Counted from the stretch's first letter, positions 26,901 to 41,900 are shown. The stretch is 64,000 nt of DNA from Branchipolynoe longqiensis (GCA_030323885.1 CM059196.1:37116481-37180480), one strand, 5' to 3'. A program made the numbers and translations. Notes: generated by a model not told the origin, from the letters alone.

Positions 26901-29900
26901 TCATTCCAAACAATTGTGTCATTGCAGGCATGTAGGAATGCCAAGATCGCATTAGCTGAAGACATCATGGAGGCTGACTTGACTGGAAAAAAGAGCTATG
27001 AGGTGAGTCAATGGTGTTATGTATCATAGGGAGTTGCCATGGGGAGACCCGACTGGGGCATGCTGGGAACCCAAGGATTGAATAAACAGTTCCATCACAC
27101 AACTCGCAGTGTTAACACATACATGACATGGTGTCAGATGTTTAAGAGGGAATCCTAAACATGGCTTTAACAGGATTAAGGCCACCAGGCCCGCTGAATG
27201 TGGAGGATAATATGGATGTGAATTGGAGGTGGTGGATCACCTCGTACAAAATCTATGCAATTGCGTCAGGTGCAGCATCTAAATCAGAGAAAGTGCAATG
27301 CTGCCTCTTCTTAGATGTCGCGGGAAGTGAGGCGCAGAAGATCCATAAAACACTGAAGATAAACGAAGCTGACAAGGACAAAATCGGACCTTTGATTGAG
27401 GCATTCCGGGAGTACTGTGAGGGCAAGTGCAACATTACGGTAGTCCATTATAAATTTAATTCTTATAACCAGACTAGTGAGACTATGGATGTTTACATTC
27501 GGGAACTCAAATCTCGGATAACACATTGCCGTTATGACGTCATCGAGGACTCCTTGCTGTGTGACCGCATAGTGTGCGGTGTTAAGGATAACCTATTGCA
27601 GAATCGGTTGTTGCAAACATCTGAGTTATCTTTGGAGGGATGCATACAATTATGCCAGTTGAGTGAAAATAAAGGTACTCAGCTATCCAGTGGCAGAACC
27701 GGGCGTGAAGAATGTGTTGACAGTATCGCCACAAGTTTTGATCGTCGTGTGTTGCCAGTGACACGGAGACCGCATTGGAAGAAATCAATGGCAACACCGT
27801 TTCGACAGTCAGGTTCTCCAAGTTTTTTGTGGATACAGTCACCCGAAAGGGAATTGCCCGGCTAGAGGGAAGGAGTGTGCTGGTTGTCGGAGGATTGGAC
27901 ATTTTATTAAGGTTTGTCGTGATAAACAACAATGCAGCACTAGGGTAAATGAACTTGCTGTTGACCCATTGACCGAGGATGGTCTGCATGGTGACGGTTG
28001 CCATGACTATGACTTGTTTGTGGGCGCCATGTGTTGTGATACTCAGAGGTCCGATGATCTGTGGTATACGACAATGCGCGTGGGTTCGTGTGACGTTTCA
28101 TTCAAGATGGATACTGGATCAGAGGCCAGTATCCTGCCACTGGAAGTATTCGACAAAATGCAAGATGTTCGTTTGAAGCCGTCGAGATGTCGACTTGTGA
28201 CATATAATGGCCAGCGAATCAAGCCTGTGGGGGAGATACATCTCGATGTGAAGGGACGTGATCTGCTGTTCCAGGTTACCGACGCTGGAAGCGCTATCCT
28301 TCGGAAAGGGGCGTGTGTTAGTCTAGGACTGTTAACCAGGATTACGGAACTAGGATGTGATGCCGTGATGACTCGAGATGCTGCTAATGATGTGGTAAAT
28401 AAATATTCTGATGTGTTTTCTGGGTTGGGATTAATCAAAGTAAATGCTGTTATTCATATTGATCATAGTGTACCCCAAGTCATTGACCCTCCACGTAGAA
28501 TACCTTTGGCTGTTACTGAAGATGTTAAGAAAGAGTTGACACGCATGTTAGATTTAGGAGTTATTGTTAAGGAAACTGAACCTACTTCGTGGGTCAGTTC
28601 CATCACAGTCGTCAGAAAGCCAGGGAAGATTAGGGTATGTTTGGATCCGAAAAGCAATTTTACGTGGACCTTATCCTGTCCGTACAGTTGAGGAAGTGGT
28701 GGCTCAGTTACACGGGGCGAAATTCTTTTCTGTATTAGATGCCAACAGCGGGTATTGGCAGATACAATTAGATGCAGCCATTTCCAGGCTGTGCACATTC
28801 AATACTCCTTGGGGCCGTTTCAGATACACAAGGTTACCTTTTGGGATCAAGACGGCTGGGGATATTTTTATCCAGGAGATGAACGAAATGTTTCAGGATC
28901 TTCCAGGGGTTCACGTTATATCTGATGATATCCTCATTCATGGCGTAACTATCGACGAACATAATGTTCGTTTGGAGGCCGTTTTGTCCCGTGCTAGAGC
29001 CATGCACCTTAAATTGAACCAGAAAAAGTCAAAGATTTGTCAGACTAGTGTCAATTATGTGGGTCATGTCATTTCTGAGGGGGGACTTCGACCCAATAAA
29101 GAGCGGGTACAGGCAATTTTGGATATGCCTGACCCTATTGATAAGCCGGGGATACAGCGATTTTGGGGGATGATGGGGTATGTGGGCAAATTCATACCCA
29201 ACATGGCGGATATTACTAAACCGTTAAGGACAGTATTGCAAAAGGAAATAGCATGGCATTGGGACGAACCGCAAATAGTGGCGTTCAAGAAGTTGAAGGA
29301 GTTGTTAACTAGTGCACCCATTCTGAGATTTTTCAATAGTTTGGAACAGATCGTATTGCAGGTTGATGCTTCTAAATATGGGTTAGGGGCGACACTGTTG
29401 CAGAATGATCAACCTGTGGCCATGGCTTCGAAGGTTTTAGATGCCACTCAGATTAGTTATGCCGTAATTGAGAAGGAACTTCTGGCCATTTGTTTCGGCT
29501 GTAGGAAATTTCACGACTATATCTTTGGGAATGAAATTATAGTACAGACTGACCATAAGCTGTTAGTGTCGATAATGCTAAAACCGTTGCATGAGTTATC
29601 GGCTCGTATGCAACGCATGCGTATGCATTTACAAAATTATAATTTGCAGGTGGTCTATGCTAAGGGTCCCACCCTGTTCTTTGCAGATACCCTTTCCAGG
29701 GCCCATACTACCAGTAGTGAGCCAGGCGATCTCTTCGATCAAGACCTGTCTATAGCAGTCGTGTGTGTCGATACTGATGACTTGCACCACATCCGCTGTG
29801 CGACTGAGAATGATCTCACTTTACAGGAATTACTTCGTTTTACTAGGGATGGTTGGCCAGAAAAGAACACTGATGTTTGGCCTGATATCAGGCTGTATTG

Positions 29901-32900
29901 GACTTATAGTCAAGAGCTAATCTCTCATGACGGTTTAATTTTTAAAGGTACTCAGATTGTAATTCCTAGTTCTCTACGATCGGACATGTTACTAAAGCTC
30001 CATGAATCCCATTATGGGATAGTCCGTTGCAAGCAGTTAGCTCGGGACACAGTGTTTTGGCCTGGGATGAATAAGCAGTTAGAGGATGCCATTTCTCGAT
30101 GTCCCATTTGCCAAGAATTCAGGAATGATCAACACAAGGAACCTTTAATCAATCACGATGTTGTTGACATACCTTTTTATAAAGTCGGTATTGATTTGTT
30201 TCATGTAAAGGGCAAGAATTACATTTTAATAATTGATTACTACACTAAGTTTCCTGGGGTGATTGAGTTGAATAGGACATCGAGAACTGCCGTCATAGAT
30301 ACGCTCAGGCAAACTTTTGCACGGTATGGGATACCACATTATGTGGTTTCTGACAATGGACCTCAATTCTCCAGTATGGAATATAAGAATTTTGCTGCTA
30401 GGTATGGGCTTACCCCTGTGTTCACTAATCCCATGCACGTGCAGAGCAATGGGCAAGTAGAACGTTTTGTCCAGACGATTAAATTAATGATGAAGAAGAC
30501 ATCTGTAAACGGGGGTGACTTCCATTTAGGTTTGCTCATGTTTAGAAACACAACTTTACCGGGTGTGGGTGCTTTGCCAGCCCAGTTGTTGATGTCTAGA
30601 TGATTAAGAACTCGTTTACCTTCCCTGGATACTACTCTGATGCCGCAAATTCAGGAATCGAAGTTGCATGTCATGCGCGGTATTAGAGCCACACAGAAAC
30701 AATACTTTGATGCTCATGCAGGTTCCACTTTACCTCGCATTTTAGTAGGTGATAATGTTAAATATAAGAATCATAATAACGAGTGGAAGTCTGGGGTGGT
30801 GGTTGGGACACACACCTGGTCCCAGAGATTATAAGATAATTAATGATGACAATAACATCTTACGCAGAAACAGAAAATACCTGTATAGGTGTCCCAATAG
30901 GGGTCCCATTAGTACAGATGACCTGCCTGACACAACTGCGGGTGCTTCGACACGCCTCAGGCAGGTAATACTATGCATACCCATTACGTTTCACGGTATG
31001 GAAGGACGGTTCGACGCCCAAGCAGGTTCGGTTATTCATTAAAAAAATGCTATATCTAAATGTTCATGAATGTAAGTGTTGTGGTTGGTTATGTTTGGAT
31101 AGATAATATTCCCTTGCCATAAAAGTGCAGGCATTGTTATGGTTGATCGTTACTGTACATGCTATTAACATGGGCGACGCTTGTGCGTCATCTGGGGGAG
31201 AGCACATGTTTGTTTGATATCTGGTTGTACTTCAGTGTATGTTTGTTATGAGATGTCTGTAATCAATGACATGTGGTATCGGAAGGGATATCGGTTTACT
31301 GTCGCTACTTAGTAATTTTATATTCGTAGGCTTAAGTGTTACCATGCCTTTAAGTCTTTTACGATGAATGGATATATATAATATGTATAACAATTTGGAA
31401 CACAATTCATAATGTTACGCGTTAAGTACTTAAATTCATAGTGTGTAAAGGAGATGTTATGTATCATAGGAAGTTGCCATGGGGAGACCCGACTGGGGCA
31501 TGCTGGGAACCCAAGGATTGAATAAACAGTTCCATCACACAACTCGCAGTGTTAACACATACATGACAAATGGCAGCCTACAATTGTAAGAAGGAATGAT
31601 CTTTAGGGTGATGTTGTTTGTGAAGATTAACCCTATTTATTTTGCTAAGAGAATATAAACAAATAAAAGTATTTAGTTGTGATTTTCTTGGGGAGAGGGG
31701 TAAATAATTGTTGGGGGGGAATATTATTTTATTCATTGAATATAGTTATTTTTAATCAAATCTATATTATCTAATGTAATCAAAGATACAGACATGATTG
31801 CTGCAATGAAATCAAATAGACCCCACAAAAATAAAGGGATAACAGAGTATGTGTTTTAAATCGTCAATATCATATTAATAGCCTTTGAACCAATATTCAA
31901 GGTAAATATGAAATTATCCTGTCCGCAAAATTGAATGGTGTTTAAAGCCAATATTTTGGAGGCAAATTTATTCTTGGTAAACTATGATGCATGGCGTGGT
32001 TTTCTTGCACTAGAAGTAGTACTAATTCAGTGAACCTTTGAAATGAGGTGAAATTTGATTTCTTGTATTAAGGGTTATGATTATTTTGTATGATAATAAT
32101 TATTATTATTTTAAGTAACAACTTGCTGTCTTGTTTATTCCATATTCAGTTGATCATAGGCGCTAAGAACAACAAGTATATCGAGTTGTGGAAGTACCTG
32201 GATTCTAGGATAAATGGCACTGGGAAGACTCTAGTGGACACTCAGCGTCTGAACCCTTCATATGGCCCAGACTGCGAGTCCTTCAAGCAGATGTGGTTGG
32301 CATGGAAACAGATCGGCGAGAAGAAAGAGTTCAGGCTCGGTATAGGACCCGAGCTGTATTTCAATGAGTTCTACAAGGCTGAAGATGTAAAACAGCCATA
32401 CGGTATAACCTCCGTTGGCTTCACCTCAGAAGACAGCGATCCTGCAAAGTGGGTGTTCAAAGACGATGCTGGTATGTTTGTTACCTTACTTTTTCATAGT
32501 TTATCTTTCTTCTATATATCGTTTGTAATTCAAGACCTGCCAACTATTCAGAATTTCCATGAAATCATCCCGATTTCCAGGAACTGATTCCCACACATAA
32601 TCTCAATCATTGTCTGAAAATGCCTTTTATTTTATGCTTTTTTCATATGATATATATATACATATATTTTTTTTTTTTTTTTTTTAAACAAAATTCGAAA
32701 TATATAGTTGTTTATTGGTGATATAGTCATATTACATATGATGGATTTTGAAGGTAGAAATTATTCATATTCAAATATTTTTGCGTAGATTTCTATGTCT
32801 TAAGCCTGGTACACACCTCCCGCATACGATTCACGCGCTAAAACTGACTGCCTGACAGGGACCCGTCACAACCCGACCCGTCCTGTTTCCCGACTAAAAC

Positions 32901-35900
32901 TGCCTGATTCATTTTTCGAATCTCATAAAACCTAAAACTGAGGTTTAAGTCGCAATCGCAAGGCTCTTGTGTGATAAGGGGTCACACACCTAAATTATGA
33001 AACCGACTAAAACTCAAATTTAGTCGCGAAACGGGCAGTTTTAGGTTTTATACGGTAGGTGTGTACCGGGCATTAGTCATTCTTAAAATTGGCTATGTAA
33101 TTTGTTTTCCTGAGTGAAGATCATATGTATAATGTGTGCGTGTGTCACTGTAGTGTGCATGAATATGTTTTTAATTAAGCAAATTATGATTCCCTTTGAT
33201 CTATTCTTTTGTTTCTTAAGATCATGTGATTTCTTATAGCATTATAATTGATAACACCATTCCATGTAATCTCTATGAAGCTATAGAATTACCTGGTCCC
33301 ACTATAAATAATATATATATCACCATGGTAACCACTAACAACTGGGAATCCACTCCTTTAATTGTTTTCATACAGATACAATTGTGGGGATCTTTATTAT
33401 GTCTATCAGACAGCATCTGTCAACATTAAATAACAAATCTAAGACAAATATAATCATGAAACATGCATAGACACCAGACACAAGACACAATCTCACTGTA
33501 TGGCCATCCACTGTGATTGCAGCGGCAGTGACCCGGTTCCACACGGACGCTGACTACAACTATGATAAGATCATTCTTCATGTGGCTGTCGTCAAGAGTT
33601 TTGTCTTCAGGTTGGTATTACTTATCGACTGCTGATTTAGTAGCCTATAAAATTGAGTGTTCACAGTGCATATATGTTGATGTTTGAAACATGTCGTTCT
33701 CTGTGGCGGAGTGGTTAGAGTGTCTGACATTTTTCTAGGTCAGACTCCTAATCTGGGGGTCGGAGGTTCGTTTCCCCGTGCCCGCAGCTCTACCAATTTG
33801 GATTTCCACCACTGTGTATAACTTACAGCGTCATCAAAGGCGGTTGCTCTCATACCATGTCTATGTGGTGTGGGAGGTTAAAAATCCCTTGGGTCGGTAA
33901 AAGTGTAGGCTCGGGCTTTCTATCGACCAGCAGTGGAGTGGGGAAGACCAGTCGTCTGTGACTGGGATTTCCCCTGCTTGGGACAACTAATGTACCAACA
34001 AAAAATAACGAGAGACAAATAAGTGTTCACACTTCCTGTCTACCATTCGCTATATCGCTATATCGCTATATCGTTTGCTTATTGCAGGGTGAAGGTGGCA
34101 GAAGAGGCCCACGTGATACTGTATCAACAATACCATAGCAACCCGACCTATGAGCTGGTCATCGGCATGTCAGGGAACAACTTCACCATCATCAGAGAGT
34201 GAGCAAACTACTAACATGATCATTGGTCATTGAGCTGCGTGCAAACTTCCAGATTTTATATGAGGCAATACTAACCGTTAGAATGGGAATTAATTCAGAG
34301 ATATTTAAAAAGCCCACAAAATACTTCCTCAAGAATCTGACAATAAGCAGACATACAATTCGATCTCCATTATTAGATAATAGATGTAAATTGCAAAATG
34401 AAATCATGCAGGCTGGTTTTCCAGTAGCCCTGATGCTAAATTATATATTTATTTAAGTTACCAGAAAGCAGAGTGTTTTATAATTATAGAGAACGAGGTA
34501 ACTGTTTGGGGTATCTCTGAATTGAACCCATGTTGAAATAGATTGACATTAGATTAGGATGGTTCTATAACATATGTCACCGGTAATTTGCCACCTGCTA
34601 TTTGCCAGCTCATAATTGCCACCCAATAGACTACATCACGGTTCCGACTGCGCATGCGCCGAAAACGGCCTTGGGAGCAAAGCAAAGGTGTACGGCCATT
34701 GAATTTGCCTATACGCGCATTGAAAAATGTCAGTTCTATTCAAAATTAATAGAAATCCCAAACCCTAACCTTATCAATTTAATATAATCTTTTTGTTAAA
34801 TCTCTTTTCTATATGTGTTCCAAGCGGTTTGTGCCTAGGTGGTGTGGTTTTAGCACTATTTTACTTTTTCTGTATGGAGATTACTCACTGCCATTGACAA
34901 TGCATTGAGTACTCTGGCTGTGGCTCTAACACTAGTCTGAGTGCCTAGATCTTTCTAAATCTAAATGCACATGGCATAAGATGTGCTGATTATATTGATA
35001 TAAATGCAATGTTGGATAAAAGATTAATATCTTAATTTATTATATATATATTTTTAGTTAGTATTCTATGTTTCAAACAAGAGCTGAGATGAGATGAAAC
35101 TAGCACATTTCATTGCTGCAACCAGTGTATTAGCATGTGCCATGTGCTTTTGGGGGGGGTTGTTTTGCTCTGACCCATCCCACAATGCACCGCGCCGCTG
35201 GAACCGTGATGTAGTCTATTCTTTCTCAGCTGGGACTTTTTCCAGTCCGGACTTTTGCCAGCTAAATAGATTCCTACACGATGATCGAGAGAGTATGCAC
35301 GCATGCTTACACATACACACTAACACACATACAATCACATGCACACACATGTAGGCCTACATGTGTGTACACACACTCTGGCACATGTACGGACATGCAC
35401 ATACACACACGCACACACTCTGCTATATATGATATAATCTGTATTATCTGCTGGCATATAACTATTATAAGTCGCAGCTGGCAGAAGTACCGGTGTTGCA
35501 GTTTCCGCGGTACGCCAGTTTGTGAGGGACACATCACTTCTGTGCATGCATCAAAATCGAACAGCATCGTCACTAACCTTATAAATTTAATATAATGTTT
35601 TTGGTAAAGATGTTTTCTATATGTGTACCAAGCGATTTGTTTCTAGGTAGTGTGGTTTTAGAGATATTTCACTTTTTCTGTATTTTCTGTATGAAGATTG
35701 CTCACGACCATTGACAATGCCTTGAGTTTGATGGTATGCGCAGTGCAAAACATTAGTTTTATTCAAAATTAATAGAAGTCAAGAACCCTAACCTTATAAA
35801 TTTAATATAATCTGTTTGTTGAATATGTTTTCTGTATGTGTGCCAAGCGGTTTGTTTCTAGGTAGTGTAATTTGAGAGATATTTGACTTTTTCGGTATGA

Positions 35901-38900
35901 AGATTTGCTCATGGCCATTAACAATGCATTTGTGTCCCTCGCAAACTGGTGTACCGCGGAAACTGCAACACCGGCCAGGAAAGTGTTGGGTGGGAAATGG
36001 TAGGTGGCAAATCTGGAGTGGCAAATGTCATGGCGCTCGGCATTATTAGGATAGGACAAGGACTGGTTAGCTCAGTGTCAGGATAATGTGACTGAGTGGG
36101 ATATTGGGTCATGGTGCCAGCGGCCTGGTTTCCCAGTGGGACAGCACTATAAAGTCGCCATGAGTGCGCACTGTCACAAGTCGGTACTCGTCCTGATATG
36201 ACCTTAGATGTTGCTAGGACGTAAAACAACAAACAAACAGACAAATGTCATGACAGCTTTGAGGATGTAGGCATTCTTTGAGCTGAAAAGTATGTTATGG
36301 CGACCAACATTTCAAATAGTTCTGTCATTAGCCTTATTTGTGGGGTGTTTGTTTTCATTAAACCATGATATATGTTTTTCACAGAAAGAAGCCAGACAAA
36401 ACAGTGGCACACCGTGAAACTATCAACATTCTGAGCAAAGACGAGTACCGCCAGTTCTGGGTTAGCTGGGGCCACAACCGTCTTGCCATCGGGTAGGTGT
36501 GGTCTTGTGTCATTTTGCGGATGATATTTCACCGGTAATTTTATTGCTGTATTTGTAGTGCACATGACAATGTTCTAACACGTAAAGAAACCACCAACCT
36601 ATTGATCAATCAATCAATATTCAAACTTCTAGAACACAAGATCAAAAGCCGTGTTCACATGGGAAAAGTTTAAACCAATTTAGACAAAGCGAATTATATA
36701 AATCGATTTAGAGCACCGTTCACACGGACCGAGTTTGAAAGTGTGTCGCGTTCACACGGGCAGTGCGTGAGTCGGTTTAAGGCGGAAGTGGATATCTGCG
36801 CATGAGCAAGTCGATACTAACCAGATATCTATGGACTGAATCGTATTGTTTTGGAACGATCAAAACTTCTGCTGGGCAGTGAAAACCTAAAAATAAATGA
36901 TGAAGAAAATATCTGCGCGCAGCTAGCGGTTTATAGACTAAATTCTATAATATGCGCTTTTGATCGACCGGAAAATAAACAAACTCAAGTCTCAACTACT
37001 TAGGTGGTTTATAAAATCTGATTTATATGAGTCGAATCAGCCCTAAACTGCATCAGCCACGCGTTCACACGCCAAATGTGAGCCGAACTAGGCAAGTCGA
37101 TTTATATGATTCGAATTAACTGCCCCGTGTGAACAGGGCTAAAAGAACCTTTTTTCTGGTTGTTTGTTTAGCAACCCCCAGTACAAAAAGCAAAGATCGG
37201 CTATTGGGGGTTATACAGTGGTTAAACATATTTGACTAAAGAAATTACATTTAAAACAGGCAAAATAGAGCACAGAAATGTATGCCAAAAGAGCCTACTA
37301 TATGATAAATAAAATATACAGTAAAAGACTTCTCTAGTTAAAAATGGAAAATGAAGTTTTGGTAAAAACCAGTTTCCCTCAAAAATGTAATAATGAGTTG
37401 CCAATGGAATCGGACCGACTAAGATCAAAGAACCAAGCATCGTGTGACTTTATAATGATGCTACAAAATTGTGTTCTGTTAATTCACTGACTTAAAGATT
37501 TTGTCTTATATAATAAAGCACATGATGTCTAATTAGTTATAAAACTTAATAACCATATTCATTTGATAGTTTGCATTTGATGAAAATTATCATTGTGACA
37601 CATGATTTATAATTGACAGTTATGGGAATGTTGTGGGACGTCGTGAGATTATTGGACATGACATGATGATGATCCCCTTCATCCAGTACTTGTCCATATC
37701 AACATGGGAAAACGCTACTGGTGAATGGGAGTACTTGCCGCAACGATGTAAGCATCAGTTGATGATGTGTTTGTGAATATCAAGTCCACTACTGTTATAA
37801 TCGAATAATCTAGATCTTTGAGTGTGGTGGATCTTCAACTCCTGAAAGTTTTTTGTAAAAATTATTTGCTCAACTTTTTATTTTCCAATGTTATTTCATA
37901 AGACACCTATTTCTAACGCAAACTGTTACGGCTCTGAAATATGCAGTCGATTGTCGCCTTGATAATTGAGAGAGACCGATGTAGATTAGTAAGAGGTCTG
38001 ATAAAATGAAGGCATGTTGAACAAATTTTGGCTCATTCTAATCAATTATATTAAATAGAAGCACCCTTTACTTTTTTTAATTGATGTAAGATTATGCAAT
38101 ACCCTGTCAAATATAGCAGTCCAAACATTCTTAAAGTTGCATAGTCCGATGGCTTTGGCTTTCTGCCATTTTTCTGAGATCAATATATTAGATTTATCAT
38201 TATTATTGACTTCACTTTAGTGTGAAGTAACTATTTTAAATGGTAAACTTTTGAGATATTTGTGATGCACACATGGAAAATTGTTAAATCAAATTTTGGT
38301 TTGGAAAATTTGATACTTCATCGGACTATACAGCTTTAATATCTAATTTAAAAACTTAATTATTATATATATGTTTGTGTCAAAACCAATTATTTCCAGC
38401 TAACACACTATTAGTGAAGACAGCAGATCAGTCAGACAAGTCCCCATTGTCCATCTTAATGGGGAATGTGAAGAAGGACTTTATGCTTGAGGTGAAAGCA
38501 TGCGCAGATGCTCAGGTGCGCCTGATACAAGACGTAGATGCAGTCGTAAAGTACGAGCTGATCATTGGCGGTGAGAATAACACCAAGACAAAACTGTACA
38601 AGGACGGCAGGATAATGCACGATGAGGTATAAGTTGCAATCTTGTTATGCCATATTTAATAACCTAGAATGTCAATTATGTAGAGAGAAACATCATCATC
38701 TGTCCCTTCCAAATCTGACACATCACCTATACGCAGATAGCACACAGCCGTCGGCCCGACGGCGGCCTCTCCGTCGGGCCAACGGTGGAAATCGTCGTCG
38801 GGCCGACGTTGTTTTGTCCGACGGTGGCTCGACGGTGGACCAAATGTGGAAAATGAATGCAAACCAGCGGCGGCCCACCACCGTCGGCCCGACGGTGGCC

Positions 38901-41900
38901 TGACAGTGGCTCAAATCAGGAAAGGGATTGAAAATCAACGTCGGACCACCACCGTCGGCCCGACGGTAGCCCGACGGTGGCTCAAATCAGGAAAGGGATT
39001 GAAAATCAACGTCGGACCACCACCGTTGGCCCGACGGTGGCCCGACGGTGGAAAGTCGGTGGCGACGGCGCGACCAATAGCCGACGTCGGCCCGACGGCT
39101 GTGTGCTATCTGGGTAGCTATTTGATCATTGGGTGTCAGTGCCCAATTACACTCAGACACATTCTGCTCGAGTGTGTAGATTGTATGGCCTTGTGTCAAC
39201 ACTATTTTAATGTAAATAGCATGAGACCTTTTTATCAATGTAAAGCACAAATAAGCAACAGGGCTAATATCGCCTCCTGTAATTTTCGTTATATTTGTTA
39301 AGTTCAATTTTGGTGTCAGTTGACGCAAGTCTGACAGCTTCAAAAGTGCATCAGAGATGGTTTTTGCTGTCATTTGACACAGATCTGACCATTTTGGAGT
39401 TTTGTGTAAATTATTTGTGTTGTGAATTTCAATGTAGGCATATAAATGTGATTGACAAGAAACAGAATAAATACTACTAGCTTTTTGCTGTTAAAATGCT
39501 GACACAGCATTAAACCAACAGCATTCAAATCAATCACTTTCTATTGCTTCACTTTCACCATCTGTCATTCATGCTACTTTTTTTCTCTTTTTTCTTCTTG
39601 AAGATTTATACTGCCTATCATGGATAAGCCTGAATAGACTTGTTTTCACCATTAGACAGTTTGTCGATAGAAATCCTGAGCCTACACTTTTACCGACCCA
39701 AGGGATTTTTAACCTCCCACACCACATAGACATGGTATGAGAGCAGCTGGCCTTTGATGTCGCTGTAAGTTATACACAGCGGTGGAAATCCAAATTGGCA
39801 GAGGTGGGGGCATGGGGAATCGAACCAACGACCTTCAGATTAGGAGTCCGACCTAGAAAAAGTCAGGCATTCTAACCACTCCGCCACAGAGAACACCGCT
39901 ACTTATTAATTCTCCTCACCATGTTCTGCTTACTGTCTCTGTGTCTCTAATGTGAATCCCCATTGCAAGGCACTGTCAGCCTCTATGTCCGTTGGTAGTC
40001 TTATTTGATTTGGTATTAATCTGTTATTGCCTGATATGAGGTTTGAACTCTGAGGGGTTCTGGAATGAATATTGACTGAAGAGAGGTCGATCCACATTCC
40101 TGACGTCCAAGCAAGCCAAGCCTCATATTAGGGTCATAAAGTGTTTATCTGAAGAATAAAACTATTTACTAACAACAGAATCGGATGGTTTTAGACTTCA
40201 AAGCAAACTAACTTTTTTGTTATCAGCATATGCTGGAATTTAAATTATGACATAATTTGATCAAACCATAGGAAAATATTTTTAATTTGCATTGGCCATT
40301 CTGATATCAGTTTTATAAGACAGGTTATCAGACATTGTAATAGATATCACCACAGAGAGTGTGTTATCAGCATCATTTAAACAATATTATTAAATATAAT
40401 TTGTATTCATTGAACAAAGTTACTTTTGTCAGTAGGCCTACTGTGGCACTGGTCTTCCGGCCATGCGACATTACAGTTATTTACACAATTTGTATTTCCT
40501 GATGTACACATCAGGGGGTGATACAGTAATAATTGTGGGTAATATAGATAGATAAATTATATCATAAGTTGTGCATCACAGAAAAGTAATGCTTGTGTCA
40601 TCGGGGTGATGAAAACGGGAAATATTGTGCCTAGAGCGGGACTCGAAACCACATCTCTTTGCATTCCGGGCCAGTGTGCTAACCATTACACCACCTAGAC
40701 TCCCTGATATCACCACAGTACCCACGCCTACCTGTCTATGTGGTTACTTGCCTGAGAGGTCAGTGCAGACTACTACACTCATCCCCCTGGAATTGTAAGT
40801 CTTTTAATGCTTACAATTACATAGATACAGGCAATGCACTAACACATACATACACAGGGTAGGTTCAACAACTATACAGCGCATAGCTTGTACAGGATCC
40901 TAGTCATGGCCCCAGTGTCATGGGGGTGATGAAAACGGGAAATATTGTGCCTAGAGCCCTGTCACTGACCCAGCGGCGCCCTTGCGGTGCCCTCGTGGTG
41001 CCCTCGCGGCACCCTCGCGCCGACATAGCACTGACATGGCGCCTACAAGGTATTTGATTCAATATGTATCAAATGGAACGCTGGGTGGTTGGCGTCCTTT
41101 TGGGTGTAGGGAGGTTGGCGGCGAATGCTGCCTCTCGTGTGACTGGGGTATTAATTACTTCTCCTTAACTCATTAGACCACTCTCGACGTTCTACACTGC
41201 ACTGAGAACCGAAAGTTCTGGATGACTTGGAAGGATGGGGACTTTGTGCTGGCAAAAGGGTCAGAGGCTGGCGAAAGGATATTGGAGTGGAACGACCCAA
41301 GCTTTAGCACTGTCCACACTCTCACATTAGCAACGGGACTCAATCAAGTTGGAGATTGGAGCATACTGCGCACTCAAGGTAGGTTGATGGTGTGTTGAAC
41401 TAGTCTGGATAATATCGCTGTGCATATCTGAGATCTGATATCTGAAGACACCAGGCTAATTCAGCAATGATACTCATTCTAATATAAAGGCATACTAGGA
41501 TAGATATACTATAGAATAGATTAACGCTGTGGAATAGATGATACACTTCAGAATAGATACATTATCATCATCATCATGCTGTCGGTCACGATGCGACAAA
41601 GACTGCTTTCATTACTTGACTGCCGCTCTCCATTTAGTTCTCTGCTGTGAGAGTGATGTCCATGAGTCGGTCTTAATGTCTCTCAGCTTCAGGTTTCTCT
41701 TGATGGTATACATTTCATGAAAGCTGCCTGCAAAAGTGTTGAAGTGTTGCTGGCTTTTGCAAGTTACCAGCGGCACTCTCTCGGGGAGCAAATAGAGGTT
41801 TCACACCGGCAAGAACATGTCAAGACAGGCGCAAAACTATGTGTCCCTGCAGTGGCTGGTCGGGAGATGTTGGGAGTTCCATACATCAACCGCCCTTAAT

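Larger units (their letters stand above)
27015..31568 (+). mobile_element. Ty3/gypsy LTR retrotransposon, near full-length, probable Mag/SURL (C) group
   Basis: The 4,554-bp element has 114-bp LTRs differing at one base (27031 G, 31471 A) and a perfect 5-bp target duplication aatgg (27010-27014, 31569-31573). Gene order is gag, protease, reverse transcriptase, RNase H, integrase. Very short LTRs and the gag sequence style suggest the Mag-like group (inference). The element lies in the sense direction of the host gene, in intron 17. Coding is broken by at least three frame changes and one in-frame stop, so it is probably not autonomous. Confidence 0.95.

Noticed and set aside
28564..28660. Start of the pol frame at the first Met (28564)
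   Set aside because: The first residues are out-of-frame translation of the upstream RT region; recognisable RT in this frame begins near 28660.
33700..33790. tRNA gene
   Set aside because: The A- and B-box-like parts belong to the head of SINE-B, repeated at 39597, 54455 and 54975, and the acceptor stem is not complementary.
35281..35573. Cys/His/Thr-rich peptides that look like small toxins
   Set aside because: They are translations of a CA-rich tract with no signal peptide or cysteine framework.
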